Origin: ZC4RG30 sp963777735
GTDB lineage: Bacteria; Pseudomonadota; Gammaproteobacteria; Steroidobacterales; Steroidobacteraceae
Direction of reading: 5' to 3'
NCBI GenBank assembly: GCA_963777735.1
Contig: CAVZRQ010000010.1
Coordinates: forward strand, 1 to 64,000
DNA length: 64,000 nt
Shown here: positions 38,525 through 46,251 of the stretch, piece after piece
Position numbering within the stretch: the stretch's first letter is position 1
Layout of the letters: the number at the start of each line of letters is the position of its first letter
Notes under the pieces: model-generated
What the model saw: the letters and a program-made list of their open reading frames with translations, nothing else
Database searches by the model: none
Told to the model about the DNA's origin: nothing
Translations under genes and position numbers: made by a program

Positions 38525-39013
38525 TCGCCGAAAGTTCTCGAACTGCAGCGGCACGCCGATCTCCGCCTTCCGCATGTGGGCCATCGCATCCTGCAGGTCA
38601 TCGCGCTTCTTGCCGGTGACGCGCACTTTGTCGCCCTGGATCTGGGCCTGAACCTTCAGGCCGCTTTCCTTGAGCAGCTTGACGATCTTGCGGGCCGAGT
38701 CGGCGTCGATGCCATGCTTGAGGACCACATTCTGGCGGGCTCCGCCCAGGTTCATGTCGATGTCCTTCAATTCGATGCAGGAGGGATCGATGCCGCGCTT
38801 GGCGACGCGCAGCAGCAGGATGTCGAGCATCTGCTTCAGCTGGAACTCGGAGTTCGCCTTCATGAGGATGGTGAAGGGGTCCTTCGCATCGCGGGTGTAT
38901 TCCGCGTCGGAGCCCCTGAAGTCGAAGCGCTGACCCAGCTCGCGAGTGGCCTGATCCAGGGCGTTGGTCAGTTCGTGACCATCGATGTCCGAAACGGTGT
39001 CGAATGAGGGCAT
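38521..39013 (-). CDS. yajQ: nucleotide-binding protein YajQ (frameshift at the extreme 3' end)
   Basis: UPF0234/YajQ protein, implicated in nucleotide (including c-di-GMP) binding in some species. It starts MPSFDTVSDIDGHELTNALD and shows FDFRGSDAEY, IDPSCIELKDID and KVRVTGKKRDDLQ as in the family. As given, the frame runs on to 38489 with the unlikely tail RRLDVSWSHVTTR. Removing one base near 38529 gives FENFRD followed by TAG at 38523-38521, the normal family ending, and a length of 163 residues. Confidence 0.93.
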
Positions 39014-39026
39014 GTTGGTTCCTGTC

Positions 39027-41450
39027 TCAGCTGGCCTGTGCGGGGAAACCATCGGCGCCGGTGCGCCAGGGAGTCCAGAGCAGCAGCAGTTTGCCGATGG
39101 CGATGTCGGATTTGCGGGGGGTGAGGTTCACGGCGCGCAGCTCCAGTTGCTGCGCATCGGCGGTGGCATCGATCGCCGCGATGGCGGCTTCGCATTCCTT
39201 GTTGAGGTCGGCGATGCGCTGCTCGATCTGGCCGGCGGATTCATCGGCGCGCTGCACGTCTTCGGATTCGCGGCCGATGCGCGTGGCGGATTTCGCGGCG
39301 GTGGTGGCGCGGCCGATGTTGCCAACCGAAGCGGCCTTGCGACCGAGGAAGGCGCCGAGGATGGTGGCGCCCACGGAGATCGCGGTCTGGAATTTCTGCT
39401 GCGACAGCTGGCCGCGTTCGCGCTCGGCGCGTTCCCGCGCACGCTGCAGCTGATTCTGCAGCGTGGCGAGCTTCGGTCCGAACTTCTCCCGCAGCTTGCC
39501 GGCCTCAGCATCGCGCTGCTCGCGCAGCGCGAGCGCGAGGCGGCTGCGGAAATCTCCTTCCGATTCGCCAGGCCTGGAAAGCAGCTTCAGGGCATCGCAG
39601 GACCACAGCTGCAGCTTCTGGTTCTGGTAGAGCCAGGCCGCGAGGCTCTTGCCCCACTGCGCGTAGGTGGCTGCGCGTTGCGCGCCGACGGGCAGATCGG
39701 CAAAGGTGGCGCCGGCTACGGCATCGCGGGTCAGCGCCGTGCTCTCGCAGGCTTCGTTTTCCTCCCACAGCACTTCCTTGCCATCATCCGAAATGGTGGC
39801 CGCAAGACTGATCTGCTGCCATTCATCCACGCCGGCGGGTTTGTCGATGAAGTGCAGCTTCGCGATGCCGAAGGCGCGTGGCTGGTAGGTGATGCGATCG
39901 GCAGCGCCGCGCACAGGCAGGAAGGCCTCTTCGATTTCAGCCGGCAAAGCAGGGCGGGTGGCGGTGATGGCGGCAGAGGCGGCCGCGGCGGCCTGCGGTG
40001 TGGTGCCCCGTGGCGCAATGCCGTGGTCGGTTGCCCGCTGTTTGCGCGGCGCCATCAGTCGGCTGATCTCTGCGGGAGTCAGCGGGCCGCGCAGATAGGA
40101 CAGCGCCCAGCGGCTCTTCAGCAGCACCGGTGCATCGTCGTGCACATTGCGCATCAGGAACACACGCTGCGTGAGGGCGCCGACCAGACGCGCCAGTTCT
40201 TCGCGCGAGGGGCCGCTGCCGGCCAGTGCCGAGGTCAGGCCATCCAGCAGGCGGTCGCGATCGCGCTCGGTCTGCAGCCGGCCAATGAGCCAGGTGCCGG
40301 TGTTGCCGAGGCCCTTGTAGTCGAGATCGACGGGGTTCTGCGTGGCCAGCACCACGCCCAGACCATAGGCACGCGCCTGTTTCAGCAGCGTCAGCATCGG
40401 CGGTTTGGAAGGCGGCACGGCCGAGGGCGGGAAATAGCCGAAGATCTCATCCATATAAAGGATGGCGCGCAGCGACGAGGTGCCGGGCTGGCGACGCATC
40501 CAGCCGATCACCTCGTTCAGCAGCAGCGTGACGACGAACATGCGCTCGGCATCGGAGAGATGCGCGATGGAAATGATGGCGATGCGTGGCTTGCCTTCGG
40601 GCGTGAACAGCAGGCGCTGCGCATCGAGCGGCTCGCCGCGTGTCCAGGTGGCGAAGCGCGGCGAAGCGAGCAGGCCATTGATGGCCAGTGCCAGTGCCAT
40701 GCGTTCCTTGGCCGGGAAGAAGGTTTCCAGATCCAGCGCGCCGAGCTTCTCGACGCCAGGCTTCTGCACGCTGGCCACCAGCGTCGCCAGATCCACCGTG
40801 CGGCCGGCACGCCAGGCCTGATCGAGCAGGTTCGACAGCAGGATGTGTTCGCGGCTCTGCAGTGGATCGGCATCGCGGCCGAGCAGGGTCAGCAGGCCGG
40901 ATACGACGGAGCTGATGCGTTCGGCCAGGGCGCTGCTGTCTTCCAGCAGTTCAGCGGGCGGTGGCGACAGCGACTGCAGCACCGAGAGAGGCAGGCCGCT
41001 GTCGGAGCCCGGGGTGTAGATGGCGACATCGGCGGCATTGCGGAAACGGGCGATGCGGTCGGGCGCCTGGTCCCACTCGGCTAGGCCGGCCTGCCATTGC
41101 TGCGAAACCTGCGCGGCGTACTGCTCCACCGAAAGGTTGCGACGCGCGGCTTCGCCGCTGTCGACCCAGCCGGCGAAATCCTGCGGCGCGAGCTCGGGAA
41201 AGCTCAGCATCAGGTTGCCGAGATCGCCCTTGGGGTCGATGCAGATGGCCGGGATGCCGTCGATGGCGGCTTCTTCCAGCATGGCGAGGCACAGGCCGGT
41301 CTTGCCGCTGCCGGTCATGCCCACGCAGATGGCGTGGGTGGTGAGGTCGCGCGAGTCGTAGAGCAGCGGTTCGTCGGAGGTCTTGCCGGACGCGGCGTCG
41401 AAGACGCGGCCCAGGTAGAACGCGCCCAGCTTCTCGTAATCCGTCTTCAT
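39027..41450 (-). CDS. HerA/DUF87-like ATP-binding protein
   Basis: An intact 807-residue protein. Walker A GMTGSGKT at residues 44-51, a CIDPKGDLGNLM segment near 70, Walker B near residue 335 (LRAILYMDEIFGYF), and an arginine-rich sensor region with QNPVDLDYKGLGNTGTW place it among HerA/FtsK-like translocating ATPases. The C-terminal third has a long charged coiled coil (about 625-690) followed by an Ala/Gly-rich, possibly membrane-associated segment. No nuclease or conjugation partner is nearby. It starts 57 nt after mgsC on the same strand and is followed 13 nt later by yajQ. Function unknown. Confidence 0.8.
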   Translation of the reverse strand: MKTDYEKLGAFYLGRVFDAASGKTSDEPLLYDSRDLTTHAICVGMTGSGKTGLCLAMLEEAAIDGIPAICIDPKGDLGNLMLSFPELAPQDFAGWVDSGEAARRNLSVEQYAAQVSQQWQAGLAEWDQAPDRIARFRNAADVAIYTPGSDSGLPLSVLQSLSPPPAELLEDSSALAERISSVVSGLLTLLGRDADPLQSREHILLSNLLDQAWRAGRTVDLATLVASVQKPGVEKLGALDLETFFPAKERMALALAINGLLASPRFATWTRGEPLDAQRLLFTPEGKPRIAIISIAHLSDAERMFVVTLLLNEVIGWMRRQPGTSSLRAILYMDEIFGYFPPSAVPPSKPPMLTLLKQARAYGLGVVLATQNPVDLDYKGLGNTGTWLIGRLQTERDRDRLLDGLTSALAGSGPSREELARLVGALTQRVFLMRNVHDDAPVLLKSRWALSYLRGPLTPAEISRLMAPRKQRATDHGIAPRGTTPQAAAAASAAITATRPALPAEIEEAFLPVRGAADRITYQPRAFGIAKLHFIDKPAGVDEWQQISLAATISDDGKEVLWEENEACESTALTRDAVAGATFADLPVGAQRAATYAQWGKSLAAWLYQNQKLQLWSCDALKLLSRPGESEGDFRSRLALALREQRDAEAGKLREKFGPKLATLQNQLQRARERAERERGQLSQQKFQTAISVGATILGAFLGRKAASVGNIGRATTAAKSATRIGRESEDVQRADESAGQIEQRIADLNKECEAAIAAIDATADAQQLELRAVNLTPRKSDIAIGKLLLLWTPWRTGADGFPAQAS

Positions 41451-41460
41451 GCACTCGCCA

Positions 41461-41493
41461 CCCGCGGTTCAATTCCGGTCAGGAATCCGCGGG
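41461..41493 (-). other. two-step hairpin between mgsC and the HerA-like gene
   Basis: Outer arms CCCGCGG / CCGCGGG (7 bp) and inner arms ATTCC / GGAAT (5 bp) enclose a 5-nt loop, with a 4-nt bulge on one side. There is no T-run on either strand. It could be a weak terminator or stabiliser at the end of the methylamine operon. Confidence 0.4.
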
Positions 41494-41506
41494 ATTGTAG
41501 CGCGGC

Positions 41507-42842
41507 TCAGTCGTTGTGCCCCTCCCGCCCTGGAATCCACTGGGTGCCGGCGAGTGGCACGCCGGCCATGGCTGCGGATTCGACGGTGAGCGCCACCAGA
41601 TCCTCGCGCTCCAGGTGGTGCACATCCTGTTTGCCGCAGGCGCGGGCCAGCATGGTGAGTTCCATGGTCAGCGTCTTCAGGTAATTGCGGACGCGGCGCG
41701 CGCCGGTCTCGACTTCGAGCCGCTGTTCCAGGATGGCGTCCTGCGTGGTGACGCCCACCGGGCAACGACCCGTGTGGCAGTGGTGGCACAGGCCGGGGCG
41801 CGTGCCGAGGGCTTCGTAGTCGGCCGTGGCATCGATGTGTTTGCCCTGCTGCATGTAGCTGCTGCTGTTGCAGCCCAGCGAGACCAGGATGCCCTGGCCG
41901 ATCGACACCGCATCGGCGCCGAGTGCCAGCGCCTTCGCGGCATCGGCGCCGGAACGGATGCCGCCGGAGACGATGAGCTGCACGACGCCGGTCATGTTGA
42001 GATCTTCCAGCGCATCGGCGGCCTGCCGCACGGCGGCGAGGGTGGGAATGCCCACATGCTCGATGAAGGCGAGCTGCGTGGCGGCGGTGCCGCCCTGCAT
42101 GCCGTCGACCACCACCACATCGGCGCCGGAATGCACGGCGAGCTTCACGTCATGGAATACGCGCGTGGCGCCCTACCTTCACGTAGATGGGCTTCTGCCA
42201 GTCGGTGATCTCGCGCAGTTCGCGGATCTTGATGGCGAGATCATCGGGTCCTGTCCAGTCGGGGTGGCGCGAGGCGGAGCGCTGGTCCACGCCTTCCGGC
42301 AGCGTGCGCATCTTCGCCACGCGCGGATTGACCTTCTGGCCGAGCAGCATGCCGCCACCACCGGGCTTCGCGCCCTGGCCGATCACGACTTCGATCGCAT
42401 CGGCGCGGCGCAGGTCATCGGGATTGAAGCCATAGCGCGACGGCAGGCACTGGTAGACCAGATGTTTGGACGAGCGACGCTCTTCGTCGGTCATGCCGCC
42501 ATCACCGGTGGTGGTGGAGGTGCCGACTTCGCTCGCGCCGCGGCCGAGGGCTTCCTTCACATTGGCGGAGAGCGCGCCGAAGCTCATGCCCGCAATGGTG
42601 ATGGGGATGTCGAGCTCGAGCGGCTTCTTCGCGTAGCGCGAGCCGAGCACGGTGCGGGTGGCGCATTTCTCGCGATACCCTTCCAGCGGATAACGCGACA
42701 GCGAGGCGCCGAGCAGCAGCAGATCGTCGAAATGCGGCAGTTTGCGCTTCGCGCCCATGCCGCGGATCTCGTACAGGCCGGTGGCCGACGCGCGCTGGAT
42801 GTAATCGATCGTGTGACGATCGAAGCTTGCGGATTCTTCCAC
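41507..42842 (-). CDS. mgsC: N-methylglutamate synthase subunit C, FMN glutamate-synthase-like (one frameshift)
   Basis: Homologous to the central FMN/Fe-S domain of glutamate synthase (GlxD type). It shows GMSFGALSANVKEALGRGA, GDGGMTDEERR, GQGAKPGGGGMLLG, VVVDGMQGGTAATQ and a cysteine cluster CHHCHTGRCPVG for an iron-sulfur centre. With MgsA and MgsB it should convert gamma-glutamylmethylamide plus 2-oxoglutarate to N-methylglutamate plus glutamate. The GTG at 42842 has AGGAG 7 nt upstream. The frame breaks near 42168 after PIYVKVG; removing one G in a GGG run gives ATRVFHDVKLAV and 444 residues. Confidence 0.87.
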
Positions 42843-42843
42843 T

Positions 42844-43542
42844 TCAATACTCCTGATTGGCGTCGGCGTTCCAGTGGTACAGGCTGCGCGCGGACGCCAC
42901 CTTCCGGAACTCGCTGGGGCTATGGGAAAAGCCGGCACGGGCCAGCAGCGCCGTCAATGCGGTGACGTCGGCGGGTGTCATCTCCTCGAAGCGCGCATCG
43001 GCGCCGAGAGATGCCACCTTGCCGCGCACATAGATCACGGCCTCGTAGAGCGAATCACCCAGTGCTTCGCCGGCATCGCCGCAGATCACGAGGCGCCCGG
43101 CCTGCGCCATGAAGGCCGAGAAGCTGCCGACATTGCCGCCGACCACGATGTCGCCGCCCTTGAGCGAGATGCCACAACGCAGCGAGGCATCGCCCTCGAT
43201 GATCAGGCAGCCGCCATGCGCCGAGGCGCCGGCGCTGGTGGAGGCGAAGCCCTTGATGCGCACCTCGCCGCTCATCATGTTCTCGGCGGCGCCGGTGCTG
43301 GCATTGCCATGCACGGTGACCTTCGCATGTTTGTTCATGCCGGCCACGTAGTAGCCCGCATGACCCATGACATCGATCTCGAACGGTGCGTCGGCGCCGC
43401 AGGCGATGGCATGCGCGCCATCCGGGTTCAGCACCCGCACCTTCGGCAGCGGCGACAACGTGGTGTTGGCGTGCAGCCAGCCATTCAGTTCACGCAAGGC
43501 CCCCTCGGGCGCCAGGTCGAAATCCTTCTGCATCGTGCTCAT
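42844..43542 (-). CDS. mgsB: N-methylglutamate synthase subunit B (GXGXG domain)
   Basis: A 232-residue protein equivalent to the C-terminal right-handed beta-helix of glutamate synthase (GlxC type). Repeating Gly motifs are visible: VMGHAGYYVAGMNKHAKVTV, HGGCLIIEGDASLRCG, GGDIVVGGNVGSFSAF and GRLVICGDAGEALGDS. In the parent enzyme this domain is structural and connects the glutaminase and synthase sites. It overlaps mgsA by 4 nt, and its stop lies 1 nt before the mgsC start codon. Confidence 0.88.
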   Translation of the reverse strand: MSTMQKDFDLAPEGALRELNGWLHANTTLSPLPKVRVLNPDGAHAIACGADAPFEIDVMGHAGYYVAGMNKHAKVTVHGNASTGAAENMMSGEVRIKGFASTSAGASAHGGCLIIEGDASLRCGISLKGGDIVVGGNVGSFSAFMAQAGRLVICGDAGEALGDSLYEAVIYVRGKVASLGADARFEEMTPADVTALTALLARAGFSHSPSEFRKVASARSLYHWNADANQEY

Positions 43543-44435
43543 GCGCGTTTCCAGGAGTAGATGGTGCGGGGCTGGGGTTCGAAGAGCTTCGCGCTGGCGA
43601 CGCCAGGCAGATGCGCCAGCGAGCGGAACTCCGAGGCCACCGCCACGTAGTCGTTCGTCTCGGCCACGATGGCGGGCTTGCAGGCGAAGGGATCGCGCAC
43701 CAGCGACAGGCCGTTCTGCGTGCCGATCAGGAAGGTGAAGAAGCCGTCGAGTTCGGTGAAGCCCTTGTCGATGGCCTGCTCGATGCTGTCGCCTTCGCGC
43801 ATGCGCCATTCCAGGAAGCGGCAGGCGGCTTCGGTGTCGTTGTCGGTTTCGAAGTGGATGCCGAGCGGCTCGAGCTTGCGGCGGATGAGGCAGGGGTTGG
43901 ACAGCGAGCCGTTGTGCACGAGGCAGAAATCCTCGCCGGCGGTGAAGGGGTGCGCGTGTGCGGGCGTCACCGCGGACTCTGTGGCCATGCGGGTGTGGCC
44001 CACTGCGTGGCTGCCTGCCAGCTTCACGAAGCCATAGCGATCCGCGATGGCGCCGGGTGTGCCGATGTCCTTGTAGAGATCGATGCGATGACCTTGCGAG
44101 AGGATCACGAGCCCGGGGCAGGCGCTGGCGAGATGCTGCTTCACGGCGTGGATGTCTGCCCGCGTGCTGAGCACGGCATGGCGGCCGCTGTCATGCAGGG
44201 CATGCTCGCCGGGGACTGCCTGGGTCAGCGCGCGCAGGAATGCCGCCCAGTCCGCATCGCCATGCAGCTGGAACAGGCTGAGTTTGGTGGCGAGAGTGGG
44301 CGTGGTGGCGAAGACCGCGAGGCCGGCGGAGTCCGGACCGCGATCGGTCATGCCCACCAGCATCGGCACCAGCAATTCGCCCAGCCGATCATCCCAGGAG
44401 GGGTTCTTCAGCAGCAGTCCGACGATTCCACACAT
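43539..44435 (-). CDS. mgsA: N-methylglutamate synthase subunit A (class II amidotransferase)
   Basis: A 298-residue N-terminal-nucleophile amidotransferase (GlxB type) starting MCGIVGLLL, with Cys2 as catalytic residue after Met removal. The glutaminase pocket motifs GHTRMATES, LVHNGSLSN and DNDTEAACRF are present. In the N-methylglutamate pathway this subunit is thought to release methylamine from gamma-glutamylmethylamide for transfer. It starts 2 nt after the gmaS stop. Confidence 0.88.
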   Translation of the reverse strand: MCGIVGLLLKNPSWDDRLGELLVPMLVGMTDRGPDSAGLAVFATTPTLATKLSLFQLHGDADWAAFLRALTQAVPGEHALHDSGRHAVLSTRADIHAVKQHLASACPGLVILSQGHRIDLYKDIGTPGAIADRYGFVKLAGSHAVGHTRMATESAVTPAHAHPFTAGEDFCLVHNGSLSNPCLIRRKLEPLGIHFETDNDTEAACRFLEWRMREGDSIEQAIDKGFTELDGFFTFLIGTQNGLSLVRDPFACKPAIVAETNDYVAVASEFRSLAHLPGVASAKLFEPQPRTIYSWKRA

Positions 44436-44437
44436 GT

Positions 44438-45772
44438 TTAGAAGAACTCCACATAGCGGTTGGTTTCCCAGTCCGACACATGGCGTGCGTACTCGGTCCA
44501 TTCCATGCGCTTCAGCGCGATGAACTCGGCGGCCAGCTTCTCGCCGAGCGCGTCCTGAATCACATGGTCCTGTTCGAGGGCCGTGATGGCTTCCAGCAGG
44601 TTCTGCGGCAGCAGGCCGATGCCCTGGCGCTTCAGATCCTCGGCAGTGGCTTCGTACAGATTGGTGTTGACCGCCGGGCCCGGGTGCAGACGGCGCTTCA
44701 CGCCATCCATGCCCGCTGCGGCAATGGCGGCGGAAACGAGGTAGGGATTGCAGCCGGAATCCGGCAGCCGCATCTCGAGGCGACCACCCGGAATGCGCAC
44801 GCAGCTGGTGCGGTTGTTGTCGCCATAGGCGATGTAGGCCGGCGCCCAGGTTGCGCCGGAGAGGGCGCGGCCCACCACCAGTCGCTTGTACGAGTTGACC
44901 GTGGGTGCGCAGATGGCCGTCAGCGCGCGGGCGTGTTTCAGCAGACCGCCGAGGAAGAAGTAGCCCATCTCCGACAGCGCCAGTCCCTGCGGGTCGTTGG
45001 CATCGTGGAACAGGTTGCTCTTCTCCGCGCTGCCCACGGAGATATGGAAATGCGCGCCGCTGCCCGTGCGGTTCGAGAACGGCTTGGGCATGAAGGTGCC
45101 GATCATGCCGTGCTTGCGGGCGATCTCGCTCACGGCCATCTTCACCAGCGTGAAGTTGTCGGCGGATGTCAGTGCGTCGGAATAGGTGTAGTTCACCTCG
45201 AACTGGCCGTTCGCATCCTCGTGGTCGATCTGGTAGACGTCCACGCCTGTGGTGCGCAGGGAGCTGGTGAGTTCGTCGAGGAAGCCGCTGGCGCGTGACA
45301 GGCCCTTGTAGTCGTAGCAGGGCTTTTCCAGTGTGTCCGTTGAATCAAAGGGCTTGAGCGCGCCGTTGGCATCGCGGGCCAGCAGCATGAACTCCGGTTC
45401 GATGCCGGTGTAGAGCGTGAGGCCTTCTGCGGCCATCTTGTCGAGCTGGCGCTTCAGTACCACACGCGAGCAATAGGGCCAGGGCGCGCCCTTCACCGTG
45501 CCATTGCAGACGATGCGCGCATGGCCGGGCATCCATGGCAGCGCGCGCAGGGTGGTGGGGTCGCCCACTGCCATGTAGTCGGGGCCATGCGGGCCCATGC
45601 CGAAACCCCACAGCGCGAAGCCCGCGAAGCCGGCGCCATCTCCGAGCACCATGTCCAGATGCTCGATGGGCACGGCCTTGGCCTTGGCGGCGCCGTGGAT
45701 GTCGACGAACTGCGCCAGCACGTAGCGGACGTTCTGGGCGCGCAATCCGGACAGGAGCTCTTTGCTGTTCAT
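44438..45772 (-). CDS. gmaS: gamma-glutamylmethylamide synthetase (GlnT/type III glutamine synthetase-like)
   Basis: Glutamine-synthetase-fold ligase of 444 residues. The metal/ATP and glutamate motifs are visible: YTGIEPEFMLL, QIDHEDANGQFEVNYTYSD, KPFSNRTGSGAHFHIS and LPDSGCNPYLVSAAI. By context it should join methylamine to glutamate with ATP. GlnT-type glutamine synthetases are close relatives, so the substrate (methylamine or ammonia) is inferred from its place between mgdABCD and mgsABC. The ATG at 45772 overlaps the mgdD stop by 4 nt. Confidence 0.85.
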   Translation of the reverse strand: MNSKELLSGLRAQNVRYVLAQFVDIHGAAKAKAVPIEHLDMVLGDGAGFAGFALWGFGMGPHGPDYMAVGDPTTLRALPWMPGHARIVCNGTVKGAPWPYCSRVVLKRQLDKMAAEGLTLYTGIEPEFMLLARDANGALKPFDSTDTLEKPCYDYKGLSRASGFLDELTSSLRTTGVDVYQIDHEDANGQFEVNYTYSDALTSADNFTLVKMAVSEIARKHGMIGTFMPKPFSNRTGSGAHFHISVGSAEKSNLFHDANDPQGLALSEMGYFFLGGLLKHARALTAICAPTVNSYKRLVVGRALSGATWAPAYIAYGDNNRTSCVRIPGGRLEMRLPDSGCNPYLVSAAIAAAGMDGVKRRLHPGPAVNTNLYEATAEDLKRQGIGLLPQNLLEAITALEQDHVIQDALGEKLAAEFIALKRMEWTEYARHVSDWETNRYVEFF

Positions 45773-46251
45773 CGTGATCCTCGGATGGTGTTCAGGCATT
45801 CCTGCAGATAGGTGGAGAAGCTGGCGTCGCACCACAGGCGCAACGCGAAATCCGATGGCGTGGGTGACGGCTCGCGAATCAGCGTCACGCCGATGCCGGC
45901 CATCAAGGTCATGACGACCAGATCCGGCTCATCGACCAGTTGTGCGAAGTCGAAGCTGCAGATCTGCGCAAGATCGTGCGGCCAGTTGTCGCCGCGGAGT
46001 ACCAGGCTGTGATCGCTGCGGATCAGCGTCCACGCGTTCGCGAATGCGGGATCTGCCAGTGGTGCTGCCTGGTCGGCAGCGTCCAGTTCGATCAGGAATT
46101 CGGTGTTGCCCTGTCGCAGGCAGCGGCCGCTGCCCCAGGGTTCATTGGCCTGCCAATGTGTCACGCGATTCGGTTGCAGCGGGATGCGCAGCCCGAGATG
46201 CTGCAGCAGGGCCGGCGCATCGCCGCCTTTGATGCCGAAGCGGGTGCTCAT
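45769..46251 (-). CDS. mgdD: N-methylglutamate dehydrogenase subunit D (SoxG-like)
   Basis: A 160-residue protein related to the gamma subunit of heterotetrameric sarcosine oxidase, itself akin to the T-protein barrel. Weak motifs only: WGSGRCLRQGNTEFLIEL and LAQICSFDFAQLVDEP. Identification rests mainly on position after the alpha subunit and on size. It overlaps mgdC and gmaS by 4 nt each. Confidence 0.8.
   Translation of the reverse strand: MSTRFGIKGGDAPALLQHLGLRIPLQPNRVTHWQANEPWGSGRCLRQGNTEFLIELDAADQAAPLADPAFANAWTLIRSDHSLVLRGDNWPHDLAQICSFDFAQLVDEPDLVVMTLMAGIGVTLIREPSPTPSDFALRLWCDASFSTYLQECLNTIRGSR

Noticed and set aside
38985..41084. A 699-residue plus-strand open frame opposite the HerA-like gene
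   Set aside because: Shadow of the minus-strand ATPase, which has Walker motifs and family structure.
39027..41450. HerA-type phage defence or conjugation module
   Set aside because: No SIR2, nuclease, relaxase or secretion genes lie next to it; the neighbours are yajQ and metabolic genes.
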